DNA of 64,000 nucleotides from Massilia psychrophila (GTDB taxonomy: Bacteria; Pseudomonadota; Gammaproteobacteria; Burkholderiales; Burkholderiaceae_D), in assembly GCF_002760665.1 (NCBI RefSeq), contig NZ_PDOB01000017.1, forward strand, positions 1 through 64,000. The letters are read 5' to 3'. The translations under genes and the position numbers were made by a program. How positions within the stretch are numbered: the stretch's first letter is position 1; each line of letters opens with the position of its first letter. A model generated the notes under the pieces. That model ran no database searches, was not told the origin of the DNA, and was given only the letters and a program-made list of their open reading frames with translations. This document shows, one piece after another, positions 56,091 through 64,000 of this stretch.

Positions 56091-57257
56091 ATGGATGCCA
56101 AGAACATGAAGCCGGAAAGTCTCGCCGCCCAAGCGTTGGGCTGGGTCGACGAAGCCACCCGGGCAATCGCGCCGCCGATTCACACCGCCACCACCTACCT
56201 GCGCGACGAGGACAACCAGTATCGTTCCGGCCGCGTCTATTCGCGCGACCAGAATCCATCCTACGACCAGGCCGAGGCGCTCATCACCGCGCTCGAAGCG
56301 GGACACCAGAGCTTGTTGTTCGCCTCCGGCATGGCGGCGGCGACCGCCGTCTTCCTGGCGCTGGCGCCGGGCGACCATGTGGTGGCGCCGAAGGTGATGT
56401 ACTGGTCGCTGCGCAACTGGCTGAAAAACTTCGCCACCGACTGGGGCCTGGTGGTCGAGTTCATCGAGATGGATTCGGCCGCCGCGCTGCAGGCGGCGAT
56501 CCAGCCCGGCAAAACCAAACTGGTGTGGATCGAAACCCCGGCCAATCCGCTGTGGACCATCACCGATATCGCCGCCACCTGTCGCATCGCCCACGCGGCC
56601 GGCGCGCTGGTGGCGGTCGATTCGACCGTCGGCACGCCGGTGCTGAGCCAGCCTCTGACCCTGGGCGCGGACATCGTCATGCATGCGGCGACCAAATACC
56701 TCAACGGCCACTCGGACGTCATCGCGGGCAGCCTCACGGTGCGCGCCGACTCGCCAACCTGGCAGCGCATTCGCGCCATCCGGGCCCAGCTCGGCGGCGT
56801 GCTGGGCCCGTTCGAAGCCTGGCTGCTGACGCGCGGCATGCGCACGCTGTTTCCGCGCGTGCGCACCGCCTGCGCGTCGGCCCAGCGCATCGCCGAGTAT
56901 TTCGACACCCACCCGCACGTTGCCGAGGTGCTCTATCCGGGGCTGCCATCGTTCGCCGGCCACTCTGTCGCCGCCGCCCAGATGCAGGGCGGCTTCGGCG
57001 GCATGCTGTCGATCCGGGTCAAGGGAACAAACGAGCGCAGCGGCGAAGCGGCGGCGATCGCGACTGCCGCCAAGGTGCAATTGTGGAAGCGCGCGACCTC
57101 GCTCGGCGGTGTCGAGAGCCTGATCGAACACCGCGCCAGCGTCGAGGGCCCGGGCACGCCGGCACCGAGCGACCTGCTGCGCCTGTCGGTCGGTATCGAG
57201 GACGCGGGCGATCTGATTGCCGACCTCGAAGCGGCGCTGAAGCTAGCGCACGCATAA
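56091..57257 (+). CDS. Cys/Met-metabolism PLP enzyme (cystathionine gamma-synthase-like)
   Basis: The 388-residue protein has PPIHTATTYLRDEDNQYRSG, VYSRDQNPSYDQAEALITAL (PLP phosphate contact YSR), LFASGMAAATAVFLAL, WIETPANPLWTITDI, VDSTVGTPVLSQPL (PLP aspartate) and HAATKYLNGHSDVIAGSL (PLP lysine). The C-terminal LRLSVGIED contains the substrate-binding arginine. It could be a cystathionine gamma-synthase, gamma-lyase or O-acetylhomoserine sulfhydrylase; nothing adjacent decides. Confidence 0.87.
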   Translation: MDAKNMKPESLAAQALGWVDEATRAIAPPIHTATTYLRDEDNQYRSGRVYSRDQNPSYDQAEALITALEAGHQSLLFASGMAAATAVFLALAPGDHVVAPKVMYWSLRNWLKNFATDWGLVVEFIEMDSAAALQAAIQPGKTKLVWIETPANPLWTITDIAATCRIAHAAGALVAVDSTVGTPVLSQPLTLGADIVMHAATKYLNGHSDVIAGSLTVRADSPTWQRIRAIRAQLGGVLGPFEAWLLTRGMRTLFPRVRTACASAQRIAEYFDTHPHVAEVLYPGLPSFAGHSVAAAQMQGGFGGMLSIRVKGTNERSGEAAAIATAAKVQLWKRATSLGGVESLIEHRASVEGPGTPAPSDLLRLSVGIEDAGDLIADLEAALKLAHA

Positions 57258-57801
57258 GGTGTAACGATAAGGCGTTACGATCAAGTGTAACCAAAAGCGC
57301 GGCGTACCCTGCACGGCCACGCGTTTGGACAAGCCGGCTACAAATCGGCCGGCATGATCTTCGTGCCTTCAAGGTTCAAGTTGTACATCAGGCCGGCATT
57401 GGTCAGCACGACCACCTGTACCGGCCGACTTTCAGGACTGCGACCTACGCGTCGGCGCCGATCGACAGCGAGACCACCCGGTAATAGCCGGGAGCCGGGC
57501 GGCTTGCCTTTCTCCCGCAGCGCCCCTCTATCGAGATCGACGATCTTGCAGTTTGTCATGCAGCGCGTTGTGTGAAGCGTTTGCAGATCGACTACCCCCT
57601 ATACAGCGACACCTGCCCTGATCTTACGCCGTCGATATCGGGCGCGCGAACCGGAACACGCGCGTGCGGGCGGGCGGGCGGGCCGCAAGCGTTGCGTTTC
57701 TAGCCTGGCCAGCGGTGATTTTTAAATACGGGAACTGTCCGTCGCCCGAGCGATCAAAATGAAATTGAACGTATTCGTCTCGACGAAAAAAAGGGGCAAC
57801 C
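57258..57801. other. Intergenic stretch before the acetate transporter genes
   Basis: No gene is firmly supported. A small stem (GTAACG at 57261, CGTTAC at 57273) follows the PLP gene without a T-run. A minus-strand frame at 57559-57338 ends VVLTNAGLMYNLNLEGTKIM and could be the decayed tail of a gene, but I cannot identify it. The promoter of the DUF485-actP pair is expected near 57700-57780; AGGGG stands 6 bases before the start at 57802. Confidence 0.4.
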
Positions 57802-58107
57802 ATGCAAGAAGTTCTTGTACAAAAAATCGTAGCCAACCCGCACTATCAACAGCTCGTCAAGCTACGCACGGTCTTCGGCTGGACGCTGACGGCGCTGATG
57901 ATGATCGTGTATTACGGCTTCATCCTGTTGATCGCGTTCGACAAGGAGTTGCTGGCAACCCGGATCGGCAGCGGCGTCATGACCTGGGGCATTCCTGCCG
58001 GCCTGTTCGTGATCGTGTTTACCGTCGTGATAACTGGCATTTACGTATCGCGCGCCAACAAGCAGTTCGACGAACTGACCGAAACCATCCGCCGGGAGGT
58101 GCTGTGA
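57802..58107 (+). CDS. yjcH: DUF485 membrane protein, YjcH-like
   Basis: The 101-residue protein has two transmembrane helices (about 26-48 and 60-83) and the family pattern [20 protein letters not shown] at the start. YjcH is co-encoded with the acetate symporter ActP in many proteobacteria; its stop overlaps the actP start (TGATG). The exact role is unknown, probably in assembly or activity of ActP. Confidence 0.9.
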   Translation: MQEVLVQKIVANPHYQQLVKLRTVFGWTLTALMMIVYYGFILLIAFDKELLATRIGSGVMTWGIPAGLFVIVFTVVITGIYVSRANKQFDELTETIRREVL

Positions 58108-59810
58108 TGCGCCGGCGCCGCCAACGGCCTGCCGCCGCATTGCCGGCACCGGCGACCTTGCTGGCACTGCTGACACTGCTGATACTGAGCGGCGCAGCCA
58201 GCCTCGCGCGCGCCGCCGACGTCATCGGCCCCACCGTACAGCAGCCGAAGAACTGGACCGCCATTGCCATGTTCGCTGCCTTCGTCATCTTCACCCTGTT
58301 CATCACCCGCTGGGCCGCCAAGAGAACCCGGTCAGCCGCCGATTTCTATACCGCAGGCGGCGGCATCACCGGCTTTCAGAACGGGCTGGCGATTGCCGGC
58401 GACTACATGTCGGCCGCTTCTTTCCTCGGCATTTCCTCGGCCGTTTTCCTGAACGGTTACGACGGCCTGATCTATTCGATCGGCTTCTTGGTCGGCTGGC
58501 CGATCATCACCTTCCTGATGGCGGAGCGCTTGCGCAATCTTGGCCGCTTCACGTTCGCCGACGTCGCCGCCTACCGTTTCGCGCAAACCCCGATCCGCGC
58601 GTTCGCTGCATCCGGCACACTGGTCGTCGTCGCGTTCTACCTGATCGCCCAGATGGTCGGCGCCGGCCAGTTGATCAAGCTGCTGTTCGGCCTCGATTAC
58701 TGGATCGCCGTCGTCATCGTCGGCACCCTGATGATGGTGTACGTGCTGTTTGGCGGCATGACGGCCACCACCTGGGTGCAGATCATCAAGGCTGTCATGC
58801 TGCTTTCCGGCGCGACCTTCATGGCGCTGGCGGTGCTGGCGCAGTTTAATTTCAGCCCGGAGGCCTTGTTCGCCAAGGCGGTCGAGGTGCACCCGAAAGC
58901 GCAAACCATCATGGGGCCGGGTAACTTCATCACCGATCCGATTTCGGCCATTTCGTTCGGCATGGCGCTGATGTTCGGCACCGCCGGGCTGCCGCACATC
59001 CTGATGCGTTTTTTCACCGTGCCAAGCGCGAAGGAAGCGCGTAAATCGGTGTTCTGGGCCACCACCTGGATCGGCTACTTTTATGTCCTTACCTTTATCA
59101 TCGGCTTCGGCGCAATCGTCCTGGTCGGCACCAACCAGGTTTTCATGGATGCGACCGGCAAACTGTTAGGCGGCAATAACATGGCGGCGATCCACCTTGC
59201 CACCGCAGTCGGCGGCAATGTCTTCCTCGGCTTCATGTCGGCAGTCGCCTTCGCCACCATCCTGGCAGTCGTTGCCGGGCTGACCTTGTCGGGCGCCTCG
59301 GCCGTTTCGCACGACCTGTACGCCACCGTCTTCAAGAAGGGAAATGCCACCAGCGCCAACGAATTGCAGGTATCGCGCCTGACCACGGTGGCGCTGGGGA
59401 TTGTCGCAGTGGTGCTGGGCATCGTTTTCGAAAAACAGAACATCGCCTTCATGGTGTCGCTGGCGTTCGCGATCGCCGCATCGGCCAATTTCCCGGTACT
59501 GTTCATGTCGGTGTTGTGGAAGAACTGCACCACGCGCGGCGCCACCATCGGCGGTTTCCTCGGCTTGTTCACCGCGGTTGGCCTGACCATCGTGTCCAAA
59601 TCGGTCTGGGTCGATGTGTTCGGGTACAAGACCGCCATTTTCCCCTACGCCTCACCAGCGCTGTTCTCGATGACTGCCGGGTTTGTCGGGATCTGGCTGT
59701 TTTCCGTACTCGACAACAGCGATCGGGCGCGCATCGACCGCCTAGGCTATGAGGCGCAGGAAGTTCGCTCCGAAACGGGGATCGGCGCCGTCACGAGTTC
59801 CGGCCATTAG
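58107..59810 (+). CDS. actP: Cation/acetate symporter ActP
   Basis: The 567-residue sodium:solute symporter has an N-terminal signal-like segment (ending near SLARA, residue 33, as in E. coli ActP) and then 13 or so helices. [41 protein letters not shown] and [20 protein letters not shown] are strong ActP blocks. It takes up acetate (and glycolate in E. coli) with a cation. GGAGG lies 9 bases before the ATG. Coupled to yjcH; acetate produced by AckA could be recovered by it. Confidence 0.93.
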   Translation: MRRRRQRPAAALPAPATLLALLTLLILSGAASLARAADVIGPTVQQPKNWTAIAMFAAFVIFTLFITRWAAKRTRSAADFYTAGGGITGFQNGLAIAGDYMSAASFLGISSAVFLNGYDGLIYSIGFLVGWPIITFLMAERLRNLGRFTFADVAAYRFAQTPIRAFAASGTLVVVAFYLIAQMVGAGQLIKLLFGLDYWIAVVIVGTLMMVYVLFGGMTATTWVQIIKAVMLLSGATFMALAVLAQFNFSPEALFAKAVEVHPKAQTIMGPGNFITDPISAISFGMALMFGTAGLPHILMRFFTVPSAKEARKSVFWATTWIGYFYVLTFIIGFGAIVLVGTNQVFMDATGKLLGGNNMAAIHLATAVGGNVFLGFMSAVAFATILAVVAGLTLSGASAVSHDLYATVFKKGNATSANELQVSRLTTVALGIVAVVLGIVFEKQNIAFMVSLAFAIAASANFPVLFMSVLWKNCTTRGATIGGFLGLFTAVGLTIVSKSVWVDVFGYKTAIFPYASPALFSMTAGFVGIWLFSVLDNSDRARIDRLGYEAQEVRSETGIGAVTSSGH

Positions 59811-59864
59811 TTGAAATGAAATATGCCTACGTTGACAGTAAGCGATCCATGAACCCCAGCCTGT

Positions 59865-61505
59865 TCAGCCAGGCATATCGCTGGTTAAATCCGGGGCATG
59901 CATATCCTTCACATTCCACGGCAGCAGCGCCTCGACGTCATCGACGGTTTTCGCGGCAGGCAAGTCACGCAGCACGCGCCGCAGCCACGTGTAAGGTTCA
60001 ACGCCATTCGCCTTGGCCGTCTCCAGCACCGAGTAGATGACGGCACTGGCGTTGGCGCCGGCCACCGTATCGCTGAACAGCCATGCCTTGCGGCCGATGA
60101 CGAACGGCCGGATCGCGTTCTCGGCGCGGTTGTTGTCGATCGGCAGGTCGCCGCGCTCCGTGTAACGCGTCAGGCGCGGCCAGTCATCACGCAGGTACGA
60201 CAGCGCCGTGCCGAGCGCGCTCTTCGGCGTTACGCCCGGCAGCGTCTTGTCGAGCCAGATGCGCAGCGCCGCCAGCGCCGGCACGCTGAGGGTTTGCCGT
60301 GCCAGCAGGCGCGCATCGTCGCCAGTGTCCTTGTGGTTACGCTCGACTCCGTACAGCTTGCCGATCAGTGCGACGGCCTCGTCGGCGAGCCCGCGCCGGC
60401 CTTTCGGCTGCACCTTGACGGCCTCGACGAACCGGCGGCGAACGTGGGCCCAGCAGATCAACTGGTCAATGCCGTCGGTGCGCATCAGCTCGCTATAGCC
60501 GCTGTAGCCGTCGGTCATCACGTACCCCCGGTAGTCGTGCAGCAGGCGCACCGGCACCTGCCCGCCGCGGCTCGCATCGTAGTCGAACACCACCACCGGC
60601 CGCCCCGGCGGTCCGCCCGTCTGCACCCACATGTAGCTGTTCGAGGTCGGCGCCTTGCCGGCTTCCTTAAGCACCTGCACGACCGTTTCGTCGACGTGCA
60701 GGAACGCGCCCTCCAACAAGGCGTCGCGCATCAGGTTCAGCAGCGGCTGCAGCACGCCGGCCGCGCATATGACCCAGCGCGCCAGCGTCTGGCGCGGCCC
60801 CGTCACACCGTGGCGGGCCAGCACGGACTCGAAGCGGGCCAGCGGCAGGCCGTCGATGAATTTAACTACCAGCAGCATGGCCAGCAGGTCGGCGCTGGCG
60901 TTACTCTTGGGCAGAGGCTGCGGCGGCAGGGGCGCGGTGATCGGCGCGTGCGCGCTGCCCGGGCAGCCATAGCGCTTGCGGATATGACGCAGCACGCGCA
61001 CCTGCATCGGCACCAGGTCGAGCTGCTCGCTGACGTCCTCGCCGATCGCCACCATCAGCGTGCCGCACGGGCAGGTGCGCTCGGCCGCAGGCACGTAATG
61101 CACAACATCGACGCGTGCCAACCCGGACGGCAACGGGCCGCGCTTGCCCCGTCCCGGCTTGTTGTCGGCCTTGCCGTCGCCCTTGGTGGCCGGCGGCAGC
61201 GGCGCCACGTCTTGCGACGCGTCGCTGCCGGCGGCCAGGTCCTCGGCTTCGTCGAACAACCGACCCTGGCTTGATGCCTGCTCCGAGCTGGCGCCGAACA
61301 TACGGTGGCGCGCTAGGATGAACTGCTCCATCATGTGCTGCATATGACTTAGCGCTTGTGTCTTGACGTCGTTATGCGCGGCGATGACCGAGTGCAGCAA
61401 CGCCGTCAGCGCCGCCGCGTCGGTCAGCAACACGGCCGGCAACGCCAGCTCGGGCAGACTGTAGCGCGGTGGCAGATTGGTCGGTTTGACGGTGGCGTAA
61501 GGCAT
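59865..61505 (-). CDS. tnpC: IS66 transposase TnpC
   Basis: The 546-residue DDE transposase has an N-terminal leucine-zipper-like region, a zinc-ribbon-like segment (CPCGTLMVAIGE) and the core: LARFESVLARHGVTGPRQTL, HVDETVVQVLKEAGKA (first Asp), VMTDGYSGYSEL (second Asp), CWAHVRRRFVEAVK and the C-terminal NNRAENAIRPFVIGRKAWLF (Glu). IS66 C-terminal tail WLRRVLRDLPAAKTVDDVEA is present. The ATG at 61505 was chosen; a TTG five codons up is in frame. Confidence 0.93.
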   Translation of the reverse strand: MPYATVKPTNLPPRYSLPELALPAVLLTDAAALTALLHSVIAAHNDVKTQALSHMQHMMEQFILARHRMFGASSEQASSQGRLFDEAEDLAAGSDASQDVAPLPPATKGDGKADNKPGRGKRGPLPSGLARVDVVHYVPAAERTCPCGTLMVAIGEDVSEQLDLVPMQVRVLRHIRKRYGCPGSAHAPITAPLPPQPLPKSNASADLLAMLLVVKFIDGLPLARFESVLARHGVTGPRQTLARWVICAAGVLQPLLNLMRDALLEGAFLHVDETVVQVLKEAGKAPTSNSYMWVQTGGPPGRPVVVFDYDASRGGQVPVRLLHDYRGYVMTDGYSGYSELMRTDGIDQLICWAHVRRRFVEAVKVQPKGRRGLADEAVALIGKLYGVERNHKDTGDDARLLARQTLSVPALAALRIWLDKTLPGVTPKSALGTALSYLRDDWPRLTRYTERGDLPIDNNRAENAIRPFVIGRKAWLFSDTVAGANASAVIYSVLETAKANGVEPYTWLRRVLRDLPAAKTVDDVEALLPWNVKDMHAPDLTSDMPG

Positions 61506-61526
61506 GCCGTAGTTTACCAAATTCCC

Positions 61527-61883
61527 CTATGAAACAGAACCGAAATGTAGCGTTTTATGGGGTGGCTTCTGCCATAAATTGAAGCCCTCCAGCAGCCACT
61601 CGAACTGCTGCAGCGTGACCCCTTGCGTGGCGCCGTCGACAGCACGCGGCCAGGCGAATTTCTCGGCCTCGAGGCGCTTGAGCCACAGGCAGAAACCGTT
61701 GCGGTGCCAGTACAGCACCTTGATCGTGTTGCGGTCGCGGTTGACAAACACGTACAGCGCGCTGCCGAACGGAACGAGTCCCAGCGCCTGCTCGACGAGT
61801 ACCGACAGGCCGCCGATCGACTTGCGGAAGTCGACCGGCTCGCGGCATAAAAACACCTGGTCGATGCGGCAGCCCGGGTGCAT
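61527..61883 (-). CDS. tnpB: IS66 accessory protein TnpB
   Basis: The 118-residue protein starts MHPGCRIDQVFLCREPVDFR and has KSIGGLSVLVEQALGLVPFG, VFVNRDRNTIKVLYWHRNGF and LWLKRLEAEKF, which are standard IS66 Orf2 blocks. The ATG overlaps the tnpA stop by one base (TGATG). Needed for transposition in studied IS66 elements. Confidence 0.93.
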   Translation of the reverse strand: MHPGCRIDQVFLCREPVDFRKSIGGLSVLVEQALGLVPFGSALYVFVNRDRNTIKVLYWHRNGFCLWLKRLEAEKFAWPRAVDGATQGVTLQQFEWLLEGFNLWQKPPHKTLHFGSVS

Positions 61884-62215
61884 CAGCGCGCTCCCGCGTA
61901 GGCTTGGTCGAAGGCCAGCAGCCACGTCGCCGATGGTAGCGCCGCCAGCTCCAGACGCAGGCCGCAGCGCAGCACCAGTGTGCACGGGCCCGTTGGTGCG
62001 CCTGCCGCCACGTCCATCACGCGCAGTGCGACGAACTTGCCCGCCGGACCGCCGCCGCCATCGTCGTTGACTGCGGCGGCCAGCTTCAACTTACGCTGCC
62101 AGTAATACAGCGACGCCAGCGTCAGCCCGTGCCGCCGCGCATACACGCTCGCCGCACTGCCTTCGCGGCGGCATGCCTCGACGTGTGAAATCCAGAAGTC
62201 GGTGTTGCCTTCCAT
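61883..62215 (-). CDS. tnpA: IS66 accessory protein TnpA
   Basis: The 110-residue protein has an N-terminal helix-turn-helix-like region (WISHVEACRREGSAASVYAR, RHGLTLASLYYWQRKLK) and a C-terminal beta-rich tail (CTLVLRCGLRLELAALP), the layout of IS66 Orf1. It is the first gene of the element and translationally coupled to tnpB. Confidence 0.9.
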   Translation of the reverse strand: MEGNTDFWISHVEACRREGSAASVYARRHGLTLASLYYWQRKLKLAAAVNDDGGGGPAGKFVALRVMDVAAGAPTGPCTLVLRCGLRLELAALPSATWLLAFDQAYAGAR

Positions 62216-62318
62216 GCTTGCTCCCGTTCAAATTGAAACGGCAAGCATGCGGAAATCGGGATCAAGCTACAAGGCTGTGGTTCATGGATCGCTTACCGTT
62301 GACAGGCCAATCTAGACC

Positions 62319-62485
62319 CTATTGCGTTGAAAAAGTTTCGAGGCAACTATTTAAGCATGTTTTTAAAGGTATCAAACGTCCGACCGGCCGGTGAACTTTC
62401 AATGTAGGCAGTTTTGGACAGTCGAGGTAACAATTGTTTGTATCCTGCACGCAAAGGAACCGAGTTTTTCAATGCAATAGACCCC
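62319..62485. mobile_element. Internally deleted IS remnant (about 170 bp)
   Basis: The left part, CTATTGCGTTGAAAAAGTTT and on to 62394, is 74 of 76 identical to 63921-63996. The right edge reads GTTTTTCAATGCAATAGACC, the inverse of the left end with one or two mismatches. So this is a copy of the same element that enters the window's right edge, reduced to its ends. The outermost 4 bases at the left do not match (GACC instead of GGGT). Confidence 0.65.
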
Positions 62486-62832
62486 ATTGCGGACATTCCA
62501 GACTGGGTTTCGGTGCCCAAAGCGTTCTTACATGGAGCGCGGATTGCGCGGGAAATATGTTCAACGGGCTACGGAGGGCGATGGCGCGCATCGAAGTCGA
62601 CCGCTATGGCTGGGACGGGGTGGGCAATATGCTTTTGCTGATGAGCACCGAGTTATTCCTGTCCAGCGGCGATGTATGGACGGTGCCCAGCAAATACCTG
62701 CTAGCTGCCAAGATATAATTTTTACAAGATTTCTATGAAATAATATAAATCCTGTCGAAAAATCTTACAGTTGGGAATTACAATGTCGCTAGTTAAACCA
62801 TAAGTAATTGATTTTCATAGAAATTAAATTTC
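62486..62832. other. Unassigned stretch with a possible gene fragment
   Basis: A plus-strand frame up to 62718 ends with MARIEVDRYGWDGVGNMLLL and STELFLSSGDVWTVPSKYLL; it reads like protein but I do not recognise it and no start is clear, so it may be the tail of a gene cut by the IS remnant. From 62719 the DNA is AT-rich and probably regulatory, with a 15-bp palindrome AGAAATTAAATTTCT at 62819-62833 next to the sigma-54 promoter. Confidence 0.4.
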
Positions 62833-62848
62833 TGGCATGGGTTTTGCT
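62833..62848 (+). promoter_or_regulatory. Sigma-54 (RpoN) promoter of the PEP-CTERM gene
   Basis: TGGCAT-GGGTT-TTGCT matches the -24/-12 consensus TGGCAY-N5-TTGCW, with the GG and GC pairs exactly 10 bases apart. Transcription would start about 62860, 26 bases before the ATG. Sigma-54 promoters need an enhancer-binding activator; in PEP-CTERM/exosortase bacteria the PrsK-PrsR pair is the usual candidate, not present in this window. Confidence 0.75.
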
Positions 62849-62885
62849 TTATAGGAAATAAATCTAAACCACAATGGGATACACC

Positions 62886-63527
62886 ATGAACCTGAAGCTG
62901 ATCATTGCTGCAATCGCCGTCATCTCCGCCAGTGCTGCCAACGCTAACATCATCATTAACGGCAATTTCGAAGCAGGTAGCCTGGCTGGATGGACGGCGT
63001 TGAATAATGTGCAAATCGTCCACGATGACGGAGTCTCTCCCAATAATTTCTACCAAGGCGCAGGCAATTCGCAGAACGGCGACTGGGCGGCCTTGTTTAA
63101 CACGGGCAAGTCAACCCCGAATGGTATCTTGTCGCAATCGTTCGCAACGACAATCGGCAAAACGTATCAAGTGGTGTTTGAGTTTGGCGTGACCAAACCG
63201 GGCAGCGCGAAGGGCGAGCAGAATTTGATGGCGACGGTCTCGGGTACGGGCGCAAATCCCCTGTTCTCGAAAACGTTTAACGACACAAATCCAAACACCA
63301 TTTTGAAGACATTTTCGTTCGACTTTGTCGCCAATAGCGTTAGTTCGACATTGAAGTTTTCCGATCTTGCCGCCAACGGCACCGATGTATTCGCAGGCTT
63401 GCTGGACAACGTCATGGTCGACGAAGTGAGCGCTCCTGCAGCTGCCGTACCGGAGCCAGCTTCCCTGGGCCTGTTCGGGCTCGGCATGGCTGGACTTGCC
63501 GCGTTGCGCCGCAAGCGTTCCGCCTAA
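62886..63527 (+). CDS. PEP-CTERM sorting-signal exported protein
   Basis: The 213-residue protein has a signal peptide (MNLKLIIAAIAVISASAANA), a beta-rich domain with NIIINGNFEAGSLAGWTALN and the DUF642-like/carbohydrate-binding pattern, and a C-terminal PEP-CTERM tail: VPEPASLGLFGLGMAGLAAL followed by RRKRSA. Exosortase (EpsH/XrtA-type) recognises this tail; such proteins are usually tied to exopolysaccharide or biofilm matrix. An ATG four codons upstream is in frame, but this start begins the signal. Lower GC than the neighbours is mild. Confidence 0.92.
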   Translation: MNLKLIIAAIAVISASAANANIIINGNFEAGSLAGWTALNNVQIVHDDGVSPNNFYQGAGNSQNGDWAALFNTGKSTPNGILSQSFATTIGKTYQVVFEFGVTKPGSAKGEQNLMATVSGTGANPLFSKTFNDTNPNTILKTFSFDFVANSVSSTLKFSDLAANGTDVFAGLLDNVMVDEVSAPAAAVPEPASLGLFGLGMAGLAALRRKRSA

Positions 63528-63554
63528 ACGCAGCTGTCGGCGTCGGAATTATGG

Positions 63555-63584
63555 AAAAGCCGTCGTGATTACGACGGCTTTTTT
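63555..63584 (+). terminator. Rho-independent terminator after the PEP-CTERM gene
   Basis: A perfect 12-bp stem (AAAAGCCGTCGT / ACGACGGCTTTT) with a GATT loop, then TT; the T-run is six in all. It lies 28 bases after the stop. Confidence 0.95.
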
Positions 63585-63586
63585 AC

Positions 63587-63916
63587 GTGCGCCCAGCATG
63601 GGCGCACTCTTGTGGGTGAAAGTCCCGCCGCAAGCTGACCACAGCGAGCGAAGTGAAGCGCAACTGTGAAAGGCGACCGACCGTGGAGAGGAAGCGTGGA
63701 GCGAAACTGAAAGTGAGCCAGGAAACGGCTGACGAAGCACTTCTCGCAGCGACTATGTCGGCTGAGCGCTCTCGTCGCCGCTTACGCATCTGGACTATAC
63801 CTCGGTCCCCTGCAGTTGTTGAGGCGAGCTTGTCAAGCCTGTCTCCTGTAGAAATCGAACGAACTTACAAGCTCAACAATTAGGCCTTTGTCCGCCCAAC
63901 TAAAAACGGCTGCATC
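63587..63916 (+). ncRNA. Group II intron, 5' part (bacterial class C-like), interrupted
   Basis: The segment begins with GTGCG, the group II 5' splice-site consensus, and forms the typical first hairpin GTGCGCCC-AGCAT-GGGCGCAC. GGGTGAAAGTCCC follows, another domain I landmark of these introns. It starts 2-3 bases after the T-run of a terminator, the usual insertion site of class C introns. About 330 bases of domain I remain; the maturase ORF and domains V/VI are not present because an IS end starts at 63917. Confidence 0.75.
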
Positions 63917-64000
63917 GGGTCTATTGCGTTGAAAAAGTTTCGAGGCAACTATTTAAACATGTTTTTAGAGGTATCAAACGTCCGACCGGCCGGTGATCTT
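63917..64000. mobile_element. End of an insertion sequence running out of the window
   Basis: GGGTCTATTGCGTTGAAAAA starts here and the next 76 bases match the remnant at 62319 with two differences. It interrupts the group II intron. The transposase lies beyond the window, so the family is not determined. Confidence 0.6.

Larger units (their letters stand above)
59838..62296 (-). mobile_element. Intact IS66-family insertion sequence
   Basis: The ends share the inverted repeat GTAAGCGATCCATGAACC (18 of 18 identical, then further partial identity for about 8 bases). The 8 bases directly outside, CGTTGACA at 59830-59837 and 62297-62304, are identical, as expected for IS66 target duplication. The 2459-bp element carries tnpA-tnpB-tnpC in order on the minus strand, all open, so it is probably active. 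Confidence 0.95.

Noticed and set aside
55736-57484. 582-codon open frame overlapping the AI-2E and Cys/Met PLP genes
   Set aside because: Crosses two well-supported genes in another frame and has arginine-rich shadow composition.
57338-57559. 73-codon minus-strand frame ending VVLTNAGLMYNLNLEG
   Set aside because: Some protein-like sequence at the end, but the rest is arginine-rich, with no start support and no recognised family; mentioned under the intergenic entry only.
59898-61274. 458-codon open frame on the plus strand across the IS66 transposase
   Set aside because: Antisense shadow of tnpC.

Overview
The window looks like a chromosomal piece of a high-GC Burkholderiales betaproteobacterium, most likely Oxalobacteraceae (Massilia/Duganella-like). 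The clues are a Porin_4-type porin, a PEP-CTERM exported protein, an NsrR-like regulator, dense c-di-GMP and histidine-kinase genes, and frequent ATGA translational coupling. The genus is an inference from gene content only. No rRNA, tRNA or CRISPR array was seen.

Layout. 1-2.4 kb is insertion-sequence debris (an IS3-family end, an inverted-repeat remnant, a decayed IS5-family copy) around an rclC-like membrane gene. 2.5-10.4 kb holds a lipoprotein phosphoesterase convergent with a copper/silver efflux operon (cusC-cusB-cusA; CusB carries a CusF domain at its C-terminus) and a small His/Met-rich exported protein. 10.6-20.7 kb holds a CSD-DUF1294 protein, an aminotransferase, NsrR, a lipid kinase, and a fermentative module (PNPOx-like protein, divergent ackA-xfp) with a perfect FNR/ANR box between the divergent genes, followed by a PLP decarboxylase and a YedK/SRAP protein. 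21-28 kb has three consecutive c-di-GMP enzymes. 28.4-34.5 kb has a class V aminotransferase, kefF-kefC, and an aminotransferase paired with a formyltransferase-ACT-ACT protein whose domain order is the reverse of PurU.

35-40 kb is a signalling island: an RsbRD-type histidine kinase, two paralogous hybrid kinases sharing an upstream motif, a VOC gene between them, and a decayed KaiC-like gene. 40.5-46.1 kb has a DUF4394 lipoprotein convergent with an ECF sigma/anti-sigma pair, then a TonB-dependent receptor. 46.2-54.5 kb is carbon metabolism: lactonase plus mutarotase, tartronate-semialdehyde reductase plus glycerate kinase, a porin and an LLM oxidoreductase. 54.8-59.8 kb has an AI-2E-family permease, a Cys/Met-metabolism PLP enzyme and the DUF485-ActP acetate transporter.

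59.8-64 kb is nested mobile DNA: an intact IS66-family element with a perfect 8-bp target duplication, a deleted IS remnant, a PEP-CTERM gene with a sigma-54 promoter and strong terminator, a group II intron 5' part beginning right after that terminator, and another IS end cutting off the intron. Short tandem repeats (6-, 7-, 9- and 10-bp units) in or in front of several genes are a recurring oddity. Acetate runs through the window: Xfp makes acetyl phosphate, AckA turns it to acetate plus ATP, and ActP can take acetate back up.
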